This document shows positions 1 through 7,978 of a DNA stretch of 43,640 bases, piece after piece. This DNA comes from Donghicola tyrosinivorans (GTDB taxonomy: Bacteria > Pseudomonadota > Alphaproteobacteria > Rhodobacterales > Rhodobacteraceae). Numbering within the stretch: the stretch's first letter is position 1; each line of letters opens with the position of its first letter. The stretch spans positions 1 through 43,640 of the forward strand of contig NZ_PVTQ01000023.1 in the NCBI RefSeq assembly GCF_003003355.1, in the 5' to 3' direction. Both the position numbers and the translations under genes were made by a program. A model generated the notes under the pieces. That model searched no databases. It saw nothing but the letters and a program-made list of their open reading frames with translations, and was not told the origin of the DNA.

Positions 1-1
1 C

Positions 2-82
2 GTGGCAACCCGCTATGACCGCTGTCCAAAGGTCTTTCTCTCAGCCATCGCGCTCGCAGCAACCGTCATCTACTGGTTATGA
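2..82 (+). pseudogene. IS5-family transposase, C-terminal end (cut by window edge)
   Basis: The first bases read in frame as the last 26 residues of a DDE transposase (VATRYDRCPKVFLSAIALAA, then TVIYWL and stop). This tail, an RYDR motif followed by a hydrophobic FLSA..LAATVIYWL end, is characteristic of IS5-family (IS427-like) transposases. The sequence after the stop, ending near base 95 with CCTAG, may be the right terminal repeat, but the left end lies outside the window so it cannot be confirmed. The element marks the left border of the metal island. The family call rests on remembered tail motifs only. Confidence 0.6.
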
Positions 83-197
83 ATCCTGACCCTAGTGTTC
101 CGGCTTTTTGATGATCTGGCGGCGTGCAATCCAAACTGTGAACTCACAATAGAAAATTCGATTCTCCGAAGATCGCCAACCGCCTTGGCGGCACCAA

Positions 198-563
198 TCA
201 TGTTTTCAGCATCTTACCTTCGCAATAATTTTCGCACGCCTCAACACCCTCTGCGACCACATCGAGAAGTGCGTCCACATCGTTCAAAAGGGCTGTAATA
301 CGCGGACTGCTGATGCGGTAGCGGATGAAGCGTCCATCGCGGTCGCTGGCGACAAGCCCACAATCCAAAAGACATCGGAGATGGTTGGAAACGTTTGGTT
401 GCGATAGTTCTGTGCGCGTCACGATCTCGTGCACAGCCAACGGCGCTTCACACAAGGCGCCAAGAATCGCGAGACGGCTTGGGTCCGCAAAGCCGCGAAA
501 CAGCTTCGCCCTTCGTTCTATAGTGCTTGTCCCGGTATTGCGGTCGGCAATGATTTGGTCCAT
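198..563 (-). CDS. ArsR/SmtB-family metal-responsive repressor
   Basis: A 121-residue winged-helix protein. The core (about residues 20-95) contains FADPSRLAILGALCEAPLAV, followed by the recognition helix region ELSQPNVSNHLRCL and the wing RDGRFIRYR, the usual ArsR/SmtB order and length. Cys38 in GALCEAP sits where CadC/CmtR proteins carry a helix-3 thiol, and a CENYC pair near the C terminus could complete a soft-metal site, so Cd, Pb or Zn sensing is likely but not proven. The gene is divergent from the transporter-lspA operon at 620, and its start codon overlaps a perfect inverted repeat, which fits autorepression together with control of the divergent operon. Confidence 0.88.
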   Translation of the reverse strand: MDQIIADRNTGTSTIERRAKLFRGFADPSRLAILGALCEAPLAVHEIVTRTELSQPNVSNHLRCLLDCGLVASDRDGRFIRYRISSPRITALLNDVDALLDVVAEGVEACENYCEGKMLKT

Positions 564-582
564 ATCATTCCTCGCTGATATG
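561..582. promoter_or_regulatory. Inverted-repeat operator in the arsR/transporter divergent region
   Basis: CATATCA (561-567) and TGATATG (576-582) form a perfect 7+7 inverted repeat with an 8-bp spacer in the 56-bp divergent region. The left arm covers the repressor start codon (ATG at 563-561) and the right arm lies 37 bp before the start of the transporter gene. The size and placement are typical of ArsR/SmtB operators; binding is inferred. Confidence 0.6.
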
Positions 583-619
583 TTGTTTCTTGATTCACTC
601 TAGCAGGAGTATTGCACCC

Positions 620-1474
620 ATGGCCAACGCCGACAGCGCCAGATCGACGGCTGATGTTCCATCCTTCCGTTACCGCGTCTCCGGCATGGATTGCGCCAAG
701 GATGCCGCGCAGATCGAACGGGCGGCGCAGTCTGCAGGGGTCGCGCCCGACGCGGTGAAAGTGTCGGCGGCGACCCATATCATGACTCTGAAGGCCCCTG
801 AAGCGCGTTTGCCGGACATCGTAAAGGCCGTTGAGACAACGGGGTATGGGTTTGACCGCATCGAAAGCGACGAGGACCTTCAGCAAGGTGCGGCCCATCA
901 GGACCCGGCCTATCGACGTGCGTTATGGATCGTCGTAATCCTCAATGTCGGCTACGGTGTCATCGAGATGGTCGGCGGGTTTATCGCCGGATCGCAGGCC
1001 GTGAAAGCCGACGCCCTCGATTTCATCGGCGATGGCGCGATTACCTTCCTCGGACTTCTGGCCATCGGCTGGAGTCTCGCGTGGCGGGCACGGTCGGCCC
1101 TGATCCAGGGCATCTTCCTTGGCCTCCTTGGCCTTGGAGTTCTCGGCACGACCATCATGCGGGCTTTCGAACCGATAACGCCGGATGCGGCTCTCATGGG
1201 CCTTCTGGGCCTGATCGCTCTCGTTATCAATGTTGTGTCCGTGCTGCCCCTGCTGCGGTATCGCAAGGGTGACGCGAACATGCGCGCTGTCTGGCTGTTC
1301 TCGCGCAACGACGCCATCGGCAATGCTGCGGTCGTCATCGCAGCCGGACTGGTGGTCTGGCTGGGCAGTGCCTGGCCAGACCTCATTGTCGCCTTTGGGA
1401 TTGCGGGACTGTTCCTGCATTCATCTTGGTCGATCATCCGTGATGCGCGTTCCGATCTGAAGGCGGCAGCATGA
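620..1474 (+). CDS. Cation-diffusion-type transporter with N-terminal HMA-like domain
   Basis: A 284-residue inner-membrane protein. Residues 10-75 form an HMA-like metal-binding domain with SGMDCAKDA (one Cys rather than CxxC), followed by about six hydrophobic segments. Acidic/Asn patches ADALDFIGDG and FSRNDAIGN resemble the metal-site helices 2 and 5 of CzcD/CDF exporters. It probably exports Zn, Cd or Pb to the periplasm. The ATG at 620 is preferred over an upstream in-frame start at 590 because AGCAGGAG lies just before it and the protein then begins at the HMA domain. Its stop overlaps the lspA start by 4 bp (ATGA), so the two are translationally coupled. The divergent ArsR gene probably represses it. 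Confidence 0.85.
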   Translation: MANADSARSTADVPSFRYRVSGMDCAKDAAQIERAAQSAGVAPDAVKVSAATHIMTLKAPEARLPDIVKAVETTGYGFDRIESDEDLQQGAAHQDPAYRRALWIVVILNVGYGVIEMVGGFIAGSQAVKADALDFIGDGAITFLGLLAIGWSLAWRARSALIQGIFLGLLGLGVLGTTIMRAFEPITPDAALMGLLGLIALVINVVSVLPLLRYRKGDANMRAVWLFSRNDAIGNAAVVIAAGLVVWLGSAWPDLIVAFGIAGLFLHSSWSIIRDARSDLKAAA

Positions 1475-1980
1475 ACCGCCGCACTCTGGGTGGGCTCTGC
1501 GCCATTGCGGCGCTCGCTCTCGATCAGAGCACAAAGGCGCTCGCCCTGAACACACCGGAGCTGGAGCGCGGGGTCGAGGTTCTGCCTTTTCTGAATCTTG
1601 TCCGTGTCCTGAACGATGGAGTCAGCTTCGGGTTGCTTGGTGGGATCGTGCCCTCGTGGGGTCTCGTCGTGCTTGCTAACGCGATCATCGCATGGCTGCT
1701 GATCTGGTTATGGCGCGCGCCAGATAGACTGACCGCTGCTGCGCTCGGTCTGGTCATCGGCGGCGCAGCTGGAAATGTCATCGACCGGTTGCGGTATCAG
1801 GCGGTCCCTGACTTTCTGGATTTCCATTTCGGGACATACCACTGGCCATCCTTCAATCTCGCTGATGTGGCGATTTTCTGTGGAGCGGCCCTGCTGTTCT
1901 GGGACGGCTTTCGTGCCGCGAGAGGCAAACCGGAACAGCCCGGACAAGACCCCCGCAAGGAAAATGTCGCGGGGAGATAG
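1471..1980 (+). CDS. lspA: Signal peptidase II (prolipoprotein signal peptidase), first copy
   Basis: A 169-residue integral membrane aspartyl protease that cleaves signal peptides of diacylated prolipoproteins. It shows four hydrophobic segments, the early Asp motif (LALDQSTKAL) and the two catalytic-Asp blocks GNVIDRLRYQAVPDFLDF and FNLADVAIF. It is coupled to the CDF-like exporter upstream. Association of an LspA-type peptidase with Pb/Cd resistance is established for the pbr locus of Cupriavidus (PbrC), and that precedent fits this pair. A second lspA lies at 15.5 kb, so this island carries two copies in addition to any chromosomal one. The C terminus (after residue 150) is charged and non-conserved. 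Confidence 0.93.
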   Translation: MNRRTLGGLCAIAALALDQSTKALALNTPELERGVEVLPFLNLVRVLNDGVSFGLLGGIVPSWGLVVLANAIIAWLLIWLWRAPDRLTAAALGLVIGGAAGNVIDRLRYQAVPDFLDFHFGTYHWPSFNLADVAIFCGAALLFWDGFRAARGKPEQPGQDPRKENVAGR

Positions 1981-2017
1981 CAGCTCACAGGTAAGGAGCT
2001 TTGGGAGGGGCCTGGAC

Positions 2018-2539
2018 TTGAAGTTTTTAGATTGGATTGACCGGATCATTCGTAGCATCGGCGTCGTGACTGCATGGCTGACAGTTGTTTCGATTGCCGC
2101 CTACGGCGCGCTTCAGATGCTGGATCGAAAGCTACAACTTGGCATGTCGAGCTATTTGCCGGACCTGTCCACATCGCTGCTGTTCATTCTGATTTTCTTG
2201 ACCCTTGGCTATACCTATCTGAGCGACGGTCATGTGCGCGTTGATGTTCTTCGCAGACATTGGTCCGCGCGCCGTATTGCGTGGATCGAACTGATAGGTG
2301 GCTTTTTTGTCCTTCTGCCTCTCGCCGCGATTCTGACCTGGTACGGGTGGGACGGTCTGATGCGCACCACGAAGTTCGCCGAAACCCAGTTGTGGGCACA
2401 ACGCATAGCCGGGGTTATCGGCCCCATCTTGCTGGCCCTTGCGGGTGTGATCGTAGCCTTGCGCAACATCGCCTTTCTGGCAGGGAAACGTGCGCAAGGC
2501 GCACCGGAACAATCGGGCGGGCTGCACAATGGTGAATGA
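2018..2539 (+). CDS. TRAP transporter small permease (DctQ-like)
   Basis: About 173 residues with four hydrophobic segments. The DctQ signature region LTLGYTYLSDGHVRVDVL (GHVRVD) is present, as is the late GPILLALAGVIVALRN helix. A TTG start at 2018 is chosen because GGGAGGGG ends seven bases upstream; an in-frame ATG at 1964 lies inside lspA and has no comparable ribosome site. In TRAP systems this subunit pairs with the large permease for Na+-driven uptake of organic acids. Its stop overlaps the next gene. It follows lspA by only 37 bp, so co-transcription with the metal operon is possible. No DctP binding protein is present in the window. Confidence 0.85.
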   Translation: MKFLDWIDRIIRSIGVVTAWLTVVSIAAYGALQMLDRKLQLGMSSYLPDLSTSLLFILIFLTLGYTYLSDGHVRVDVLRRHWSARRIAWIELIGGFFVLLPLAAILTWYGWDGLMRTTKFAETQLWAQRIAGVIGPILLALAGVIVALRNIAFLAGKRAQGAPEQSGGLHNGE

Positions 2540-3902
2540 GGTCCTCACGGTGGCCATGCTTGCCGTGATGGCCATCGGGGTCTTCAGCGGCTTTCCGGTT
2601 GCCCTTGTCCTGGCGGGGACAGGCTTCCTGGGATTTGTGGCTGCTGTTTGGGTGGGGATCACAGATTTTCAGCATCTGGGGCTGATCTACCTGCGGGCCC
2701 GCGGTGTACTGACCAATGAATCAGTCCAATTTACCAGTGTTCCTATGCTGATTTTTCTCGGTTTGATCCTGAATGCCAGCGGGGTTGCCGAAACCATGTT
2801 TCGCTTGCTGGGGCGTATTCTGACGGGTGTTCCGGGTCGCTACGCCATCGCGACCCTGCTGATCGGTCTGGTGCTCGCGCCAGCAGCCGGGGTTATCGGG
2901 GCATCGGTCATCACGGTGGCGCTGGTCGCCTATACCCCGATGATGGCTTCCGGCTACGCCCCGCGAACCGCGGGTGCAGCCGTCGCGGCCTCTGGCGCGC
3001 TCGGTGTCGTGTTTCCGCCAGCCGTGATGCTGTTTTTTATCTCGAACGTCTTCTATCTGCGCATTGGATTGATGTACGTGGCTCTCATCGTGCCCGTTCT
3101 TCTGATGGTAACCGCCTTCGCGATCTATTTTGCCATCTTCTTGCGAAAAACCGTCGAAATCCCTTTGGACGCGCCAAAGACCAATCTTGGGTCAGACCTT
3201 TTGTTCGTGATTGCTTCGGTCGCTGTAATCGCGTCAATTCCTCTCAGCATTATTCTGGGCTTTGCGACGCTCACAGAGGCGGCCGGAGTAGGGGTGTTTG
3301 GCGCGCTCTTGGTCGCGCTGGCGCGAAAGCGTTTGTCTTTCCCATCTTTGAACTCTGTCACGGTGCAGACAGGTGCGATGACTTCGATGGTCTTCTTCAT
3401 CGTACTCGGCGCATCGGTTTTTTCGCTGAGTTTCCACCTCGTTGGCGGACCAGATGTCATCTTCGACTGGATATCCGCATTCGACCTCACCCGGTGGGAA
3501 CTGTTGGCGACGCTCCTTGGCGTGATCATCATACTTGGTTTTGTTTTTGACTGGATCGAGGTTCTCTTGGTCTTTGTACCCGTGCTGATGCCGATCATTT
3601 CCGAGCTCGACTTCGCGGATCACGTCGGCTCTGCGTACTTTGCACAAATCTGGATTGCTGGCCTGATTGCACTGGCATTGCAAACATCCTTTCTCACGCC
3701 CCCCTTCGGCTACGCACTGTTCTTTGCCAAGATGGCGGCACCGAAAGGTATCAACCTTTCCGATATCTATCGCGGTGCGGTACCGCTCGTTGCCATTGAA
3801 ATTGTATTGATCGCGGCGCTGATCTCTTTCCCCCAGCTTGTCACCTGGCTGCCCGAAGCAGCACTCGGTTCGGCAGATGCGCCGCAGCTGATCCAGCGGT
3901 GA
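2529..3902 (+). CDS. TRAP transporter large permease (DctM-like)
   Basis: A 457-residue protein with about twelve hydrophobic segments. It carries the DctM hallmark regions: SVPMLIFLGLILNASGVAE near residue 75, AAGVIGASVITVALVAYTPM, the GALGVVFPPAVMLFFIS stretch, and LQTSFLTPPFGYALFF near the C terminus. The ATG at 2529 overlaps the small-permease stop by 11 bp, the usual coupling of TRAP permeases. The substrate cannot be read from permease sequence; most relatives import C4-dicarboxylates, sugar acids or osmolytes. An orphan pair without the periplasmic binding protein would not be a functional TRAP system unless DctP is encoded elsewhere. Confidence 0.93.
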   Translation: MVNEVLTVAMLAVMAIGVFSGFPVALVLAGTGFLGFVAAVWVGITDFQHLGLIYLRARGVLTNESVQFTSVPMLIFLGLILNASGVAETMFRLLGRILTGVPGRYAIATLLIGLVLAPAAGVIGASVITVALVAYTPMMASGYAPRTAGAAVAASGALGVVFPPAVMLFFISNVFYLRIGLMYVALIVPVLLMVTAFAIYFAIFLRKTVEIPLDAPKTNLGSDLLFVIASVAVIASIPLSIILGFATLTEAAGVGVFGALLVALARKRLSFPSLNSVTVQTGAMTSMVFFIVLGASVFSLSFHLVGGPDVIFDWISAFDLTRWELLATLLGVIIILGFVFDWIEVLLVFVPVLMPIISELDFADHVGSAYFAQIWIAGLIALALQTSFLTPPFGYALFFAKMAAPKGINLSDIYRGAVPLVAIEIVLIAALISFPQLVTWLPEAALGSADAPQLIQR

Positions 3903-4019
3903 TAAATGATGCATGTCCCGCGCAAATGCACTGATTGGTTTGTTGGCTGTGATGCTTTGGATGAAGCGGAGAGCCCGAAACGAGACCGCCGCGAGCGTAA
4001 CATTTAGGGAGGACAATCA

Positions 4020-5267
4020 ATGGTCAGCATTCCATCCGCAACGGGCTTCGACAGCACGCTCGCCCTACTGCGCAACCCATATGGTTTCATATCGGATACC
4101 TGCCGCGACCTCGGCAGCGATCTATTCGCGACTCGCGTCCTCCTTAAGCAAACCATTTGCATGACCGGTGCGGCGGCAGCGGAAGTCTTCTACAAGGAAG
4201 ACCGGCTCGTTCGCGCGGACTCGATGCCGGGCCGCATTCAAAAAACGCTTCTCGGTGAAGGCGGTGTTCAGGGCCTCGATGGCGACGCGCATCGTCACCG
4301 AAAGCAGATGTTCATGTCTCTTATGGCCTCTGAGCGGATTGCAGCGCTCCAGGGTATGTCCCTGCACATGCTGGACAACTATGTGCGGGACTGGGAAGCG
4401 GCGGATGAAGTCGTGCTCTATGATGAGGTGCGCGAAATGCTCACCAGAGCCGTCTGCGCCTGGGCTGGGGTGCCGCTACCGGATGCGGAAGTAAAGAAGC
4501 GAACAGCGCAACTGACTACGCTCTTTCAGGATGCAGGAGCCGTTGGCCCGAAACACTGGCGTGCACGTCGGTCGCGGCAGAAACTGGAAAAATGGACTTC
4601 GCGGATGATACTGGAAGTCCGCGACGACACTCTCCAGCCACAAAAGGAAAGCGCTCTATACGTTATCGCGACATGGCGCGATCCCGACGGGGAGTTATTG
4701 CCCCCAAAGGTGGCAGCCGTGGAACTGCTGAACGTTCTGCGTCCGACTGTCGCCGTGTCTGTGTTCATCGTCCATGCCGTTCATGCCCTCCATTGGTATC
4801 CTGAGTGGTCACAAAGACTGAAAAACGGCGCCGCGCTACTTGATCCATTCGTGCAAGAGGTCCGTCGCCTGTATCCGTTCTTTCCGGCGGTTGCGGCGCG
4901 GGTCAAGACGGCATTCGAGTGGAATGGCTACCGATTTCCGGAGGGATGCAGGGTCTTGCTCGATCTTTATGGCACGAACACCGATCCGCGTTCTTGGGAC
5001 GCGCCGCGCGATTTTCGCCCCGAACGGTTTCAGAGTCGTATCGAAGACTCCTATGATTTCATCCCACAAGGCGGTGGCGACCACCACTTGAACCACCGTT
5101 GCCCCGGCGAATGGATCGCAATCAGCCAGATGAAGGCGTTCTGCGAATACTTCGTAGGGTCCATCGACTACGATGTGCCGGATCAGGATTTGGAGATTGA
5201 TACGAAAGAGTTGCCGCCTCTGCCCAAGACTCGAATGATCCTCCACAACGTCAGGCGACATCATTGA
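4020..5267 (+). CDS. CYP152-type cytochrome P450 (fatty-acid peroxygenase-like)
   Basis: A 415-residue soluble P450. The heme-binding region is GGGDHHLNHRCPGEWIAIS with the Cys ligand in RCPGEW, the unusual CYP152 form (compare BSbeta, SPalpha, OleT). The I-helix region LLNVLRPTVAVSVFIVHAVH has Arg-Pro where monooxygenases have the acid-alcohol pair; in CYP152 this Arg binds the substrate carboxylate. EVRRLYPFFP holds the ExxR motif and FRPERF the meander motif. The expected reaction is H2O2-dependent alpha/beta hydroxylation or decarboxylation of fatty acids. No redox partner is encoded nearby, as expected for a peroxygenase. GGGAGGACAATCA precedes the ATG. It is separated from the TRAP genes by 117 bp. 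Confidence 0.9.
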   Translation: MVSIPSATGFDSTLALLRNPYGFISDTCRDLGSDLFATRVLLKQTICMTGAAAAEVFYKEDRLVRADSMPGRIQKTLLGEGGVQGLDGDAHRHRKQMFMSLMASERIAALQGMSLHMLDNYVRDWEAADEVVLYDEVREMLTRAVCAWAGVPLPDAEVKKRTAQLTTLFQDAGAVGPKHWRARRSRQKLEKWTSRMILEVRDDTLQPQKESALYVIATWRDPDGELLPPKVAAVELLNVLRPTVAVSVFIVHAVHALHWYPEWSQRLKNGAALLDPFVQEVRRLYPFFPAVAARVKTAFEWNGYRFPEGCRVLLDLYGTNTDPRSWDAPRDFRPERFQSRIEDSYDFIPQGGGDHHLNHRCPGEWIAISQMKAFCEYFVGSIDYDVPDQDLEIDTKELPPLPKTRMILHNVRRHH

Positions 5268-5288
5268 GCAGACTTGAGGGTCGATCAT

Positions 5289-5594
5289 TCAGCCTGTCGC
5301 CTTCGCGTCCTCTTCCGGATCAACTGAAAATGCATCCTTGGTGGCTTCGAATGCCTCCCACGCAACATAGGGAACGATGAGCAAAGCTGCGACCGGATCG
5401 GCCCACCACCATCCCATCCACTGCGTCAGACCGATCCCCAGAAGAACCACGACCGTCTGGTATTCGCAGATCATCGTATCCTTCGCACCATACTTCAAAG
5501 CGGGCGCATCCAGCCGTTTTCCGTAGCGATATTTGCCCCAGGCAAGAAATGGGTTCACCACCATAGAAATGAGCATACTCCATAGCTGCGCCAA
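5289..5594 (-). pseudogene. Truncated cation transporter (C-terminal half)
   Basis: About 100 residues resembling the end of a small cation-diffusion-like transporter: GKYRYGKRLDAPALKYGAKD, then the membrane segments TVVVLLGIGLTQWMGWWWAD and AALLIVPYVAWEAFEA. The GWWWADP motif is typical of helix 5-6 of these proteins, but the N-terminal metal-site helices are absent and no upstream in-frame continuation exists, so it is probably a remnant. It is convergent with the P450 gene (21 bp between stops). The next 278 bp (5595-5872) show no recognisable gene and may hold further debris from the same rearrangement. Confidence 0.65.
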
Positions 5595-5872
5595 AATCGA
5601 AGAGGTTGTTTTGCTCGGTCCACCAAGCCCTGAGATGGTGGAATGGATTGCTCAGTCAAAGCTTGCGGCAACGATTCGCATGGGAAACAGCTTGGTAGCG
5701 GACTTCGAGCGCTAGGCTGGTCATTCGGCCCCAAATTCCTGCTACAGGTTTCGCCAAAGCGGCCGTTCGCGCCATCGCAGCGAGAGCTCACTCTGTCCGC
5801 ACGCCGGACCTCGATCGATTGGCTCAGCAACGACTGCAACGCGGGACTTTGCTTCCGTTAGGTGCTGCTCCA

Positions 5873-6452
5873 TCAATGTCCGGTCTCATTGTGCAGCGGT
5901 ATTCTCGATGCTGTTTCCGGATCGACACTCAATCTCGCGGCCAAGTCAAAAAACTGTCGTCTTACGGTCTCGGCGTAAGGATTAGCCTTTTCGATCGCTT
6001 CAAATACTTCCGGCGCATCATCCTGCACCATGGAAATCGCCTCAGATAACAGGTCAAAGCTCTCCGTTGTCATGCGCGTTGGTAGCGGGCCCATTCCAAG
6101 CAGCACTTTGGCGATGAGATGCGTGAGCCCTTGGACAACTGCTGCTTCTCGGTCGTGATCTTCTGGTGTTGTCATGATGACAGTCAGCCTAAGAGCTACG
6201 CGTAAAAACGCAGCCAGCCTCGCATGTCGTTTTCCCTGAATGGGGCAGACCGCAATTTTCAGGCCTTCAATACCTTCCATCGCACTTTGAGGACCGAACA
6301 AAGGGTGCGTTGCGACGATGTCTACGTAGTTCGGGAACCGGCGCAGCATGATTTCGGAAGGAACGACTTTGACCGAGCCAACATCGACAATCAGCGCGCC
6401 AGGTTTACAAGCAACTGCAATTTCGCTGACAACTTGCTCGAATGAGGACATT
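5873..6452 (-). pseudogene. Prephenate/arogenate dehydrogenase fragment (N-terminal Rossmann part missing)
   Basis: From the ATG at 6452 the frame encodes about 192 residues matching the second half of a TyrA-type dehydrogenase: SSFEQVVSEIAVACKPGA, LIVDVGSVK, then THPLFGPQSA (the conserved HPLFGP substrate region), HDREAAVVQGLTHLIAKVL and a helical C-terminal dimer domain. The nucleotide-binding GxGxxG region that should precede SSFEQ is missing. An open frame continues upstream to 6661 but crosses a MerR-type operator and the end of the neighbouring methyltransferase gene, so it is not native sequence. It is therefore read as a remnant joined to the operator at about 6450. Activity without the cofactor fold is unlikely. 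Confidence 0.65.
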
Positions 6453-6472
6453 CTAGAAGCTAGAGGTTCAAC
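6442..6472 (-). promoter_or_regulatory. MerR-type promoter/operator remnant (site A)
   Basis: On the minus strand TTGAAC (6472-6467) is followed by CTCTAGCTTCTAGAATG, the same -35 and left half-site as the intact MerR-type promoters at 10035, 20968 and 22156. The right half is degenerate, and 19 bp downstream there is CTCATT instead of a good -10. The dehydrogenase fragment begins inside the spacer. It is probably a broken copy of the promoter at a deletion junction. Confidence 0.55.
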
Positions 6473-6506
6473 TGAAAAACGATGACGTTCTCGTGAGGTC
6501 GCGAGT

Positions 6507-7064
6507 TTACAGGTATCGACGCGTTTCAGCGCAATAATCGCGATACTTGGAGCCGTATTGTTCATGCAGCCATGGCTCTTCCGCGAGCGGGGCAAGGGCC
6601 AGCGCGGCAACTCCAACGATGACGATAGGCCAAACCCAAGATGAGGCGAAGAGAAGACCAAAACCTATCAGGATGGCCATGTCGGCAAGGTACTGCGGAT
6701 GCCGAGAGAAACGGTAGAGACCCGAAGTGATCAGCTCGTCTTTCGCACCGCTGGTGGCTTTCAGTCCAATGCTGAATGCCCCCCACCAGACAATCAGATT
6801 TCCGGTTGCGATCAAGAACGGCCCGACCGCCCAACGGAGTGGGTTGGCCATAGAAGCGGATTTCCAATCCAAGATGCCCAAACCGATCACCGCCCCAAAC
6901 ACGGCCAATGTGAGACCCCATGCAATGTTTGGTATGACTGAATGCTCTCTGTTTGGAGGCCAGATGCGCTTGGACGGGCGGGCGATCGACCAAAGGAGCG
7001 CACCAATCAAAACCAGACCGGATAGCAGGCCAACGACCACTAGTATGCCTTGGGCAATCGTCAT
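6507..7064 (-). CDS. Isoprenylcysteine/phospholipid methyltransferase-family membrane protein
   Basis: A 185-residue protein with four to five hydrophobic segments and the C-terminal signature of the ICMT/PEMT-like family: TSGLYRFSRHPQYLADM (the GxYRxxRHPQY SAM-binding region) and LAEEPWLHEQYGSKYRDYC (the EExxLxxxFGxxYxxY region). In bacteria such proteins methylate lipids or remain uncharacterised, and many sit beside metal exporters. The ATG overlaps the stop of the upstream CDF gene (ATGA), placing it third in the operon transcribed from the MerR-type promoter at 8759-8789. A role in modifying envelope lipids during metal stress is inference from context. Confidence 0.8.
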   Translation of the reverse strand: MTIAQGILVVVGLLSGLVLIGALLWSIARPSKRIWPPNREHSVIPNIAWGLTLAVFGAVIGLGILDWKSASMANPLRWAVGPFLIATGNLIVWWGAFSIGLKATSGAKDELITSGLYRFSRHPQYLADMAILIGFGLLFASSWVWPIVIVGVAALALAPLAEEPWLHEQYGSKYRDYCAETRRYL

Positions 7065-7978
7065 GAGCGGTGTCCGAACACCTGCGCCTCCTGATGCGCA
7101 TTGTCGCTCGCTTCGAATTCAAGCGTGGAATGCTCGATTGAGAAACGTTCATGCAGCACCGATTTGACGTTTTCGTTAATCTTGTCGGCCTCACCCATCC
7201 ATTCGCGTTCGACGACAATATGGCAGTCCAATGCCGCAGCGTGCTCCTGCATTTGCCACAGGTGGACATGATGCACGTCCACAACGCCATCGACACTCTG
7301 GATCGCTCTGACCACGTCATTTCCATCAATATCTGGTGGGCTCCCAAGCATCAGGGTTCGAATTGGGCCCCCTATTTCGGTGAAGGACAAATACAGGATG
7401 TAGAGCGCGATGCCGATAGTGATGGCCGGATCAACCCAACGCATATCATAGAGTATTATGAGCGTCCCGCCGACTATGACGGCCACTGAAGCCAACGCAT
7501 CCGAAAGGTTGTGGAGAAAAAGCGCACGGATGTTCACGCTCCCCTTCTGCATCGAATAGGTCAGCATTGCGGTCAGCGTGTCGACCACAAGCGCGATTCC
7601 ACCGAGAATGACTACGGTCCACCCCATGACTTCGGGTGGATCAATCATGCGCATGCCACCTTCGTAGATCAGATAGAAGCCGATCACGATGAGGGTGGTG
7701 TAGTTGATCAGGGCCGCGACGATTTCGACCCGGCCATAGCCGAAGGTCATGCGCTCATCGGCCGGGCGGCGCGCGATCTTGCGTGCGGCGAAGGCAATGA
7801 CAAGCGAGGCCATATCGGAAAAGTTGTGCAGCGCATCGGCGATCAGTGCCAGACTGCCCGAGAATATGCCCCCGACGATCTGCGCAACGGTAAGAAGCCC
7901 GTTCGCCCAGATCGCGATGGCAACCCGCCGATCGCCAGAATCCGGTTCGATATGCGCGTGCCCATGATCATGCGGCAT
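7061..7978 (-). CDS. CDF-family zinc/cadmium exporter (CzcD-like)
   Basis: A 305-residue cation-diffusion facilitator. The His-rich start MPHDHGHAHIE precedes six membrane helices; metal-site motifs are LALIADALHNFSDM in helix 2 (HNxSD) and ALFLHNLSDALASV in helix 5. A cytoplasmic C-terminal domain with VVDVHHVHLWQM and HIVVE follows, as in CzcD/ZitB. It exports Zn2+, Cd2+ or Co2+ in exchange for protons. The ATG at 7978 has GAGGAGCC upstream and lies just inside the stop of the transglutaminase-like gene, so it is chosen over in-frame starts further up. It is the second gene of the unit under the MerR-type promoter at 8759-8789. Confidence 0.93.
   Translation of the reverse strand: MPHDHGHAHIEPDSGDRRVAIAIWANGLLTVAQIVGGIFSGSLALIADALHNFSDMASLVIAFAARKIARRPADERMTFGYGRVEIVAALINYTTLIVIGFYLIYEGGMRMIDPPEVMGWTVVILGGIALVVDTLTAMLTYSMQKGSVNIRALFLHNLSDALASVAVIVGGTLIILYDMRWVDPAITIGIALYILYLSFTEIGGPIRTLMLGSPPDIDGNDVVRAIQSVDGVVDVHHVHLWQMQEHAAALDCHIVVEREWMGEADKINENVKSVLHERFSIEHSTLEFEASDNAHQEAQVFGHRS

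Noticed and set aside
925-1437. Several long antisense or shifted frames over the CDF-like transporter gene
   Set aside because: They lack ribosome sites, have shadow-type composition (Arg/Pro/Ser-rich) and overlap a well-supported gene.
5873-6661. Full-length prephenate dehydrogenase from the upstream start at 6661
   Set aside because: The first 69 residues of that frame cover the methyltransferase 3' end and a MerR operator and show no nucleotide-binding motif.
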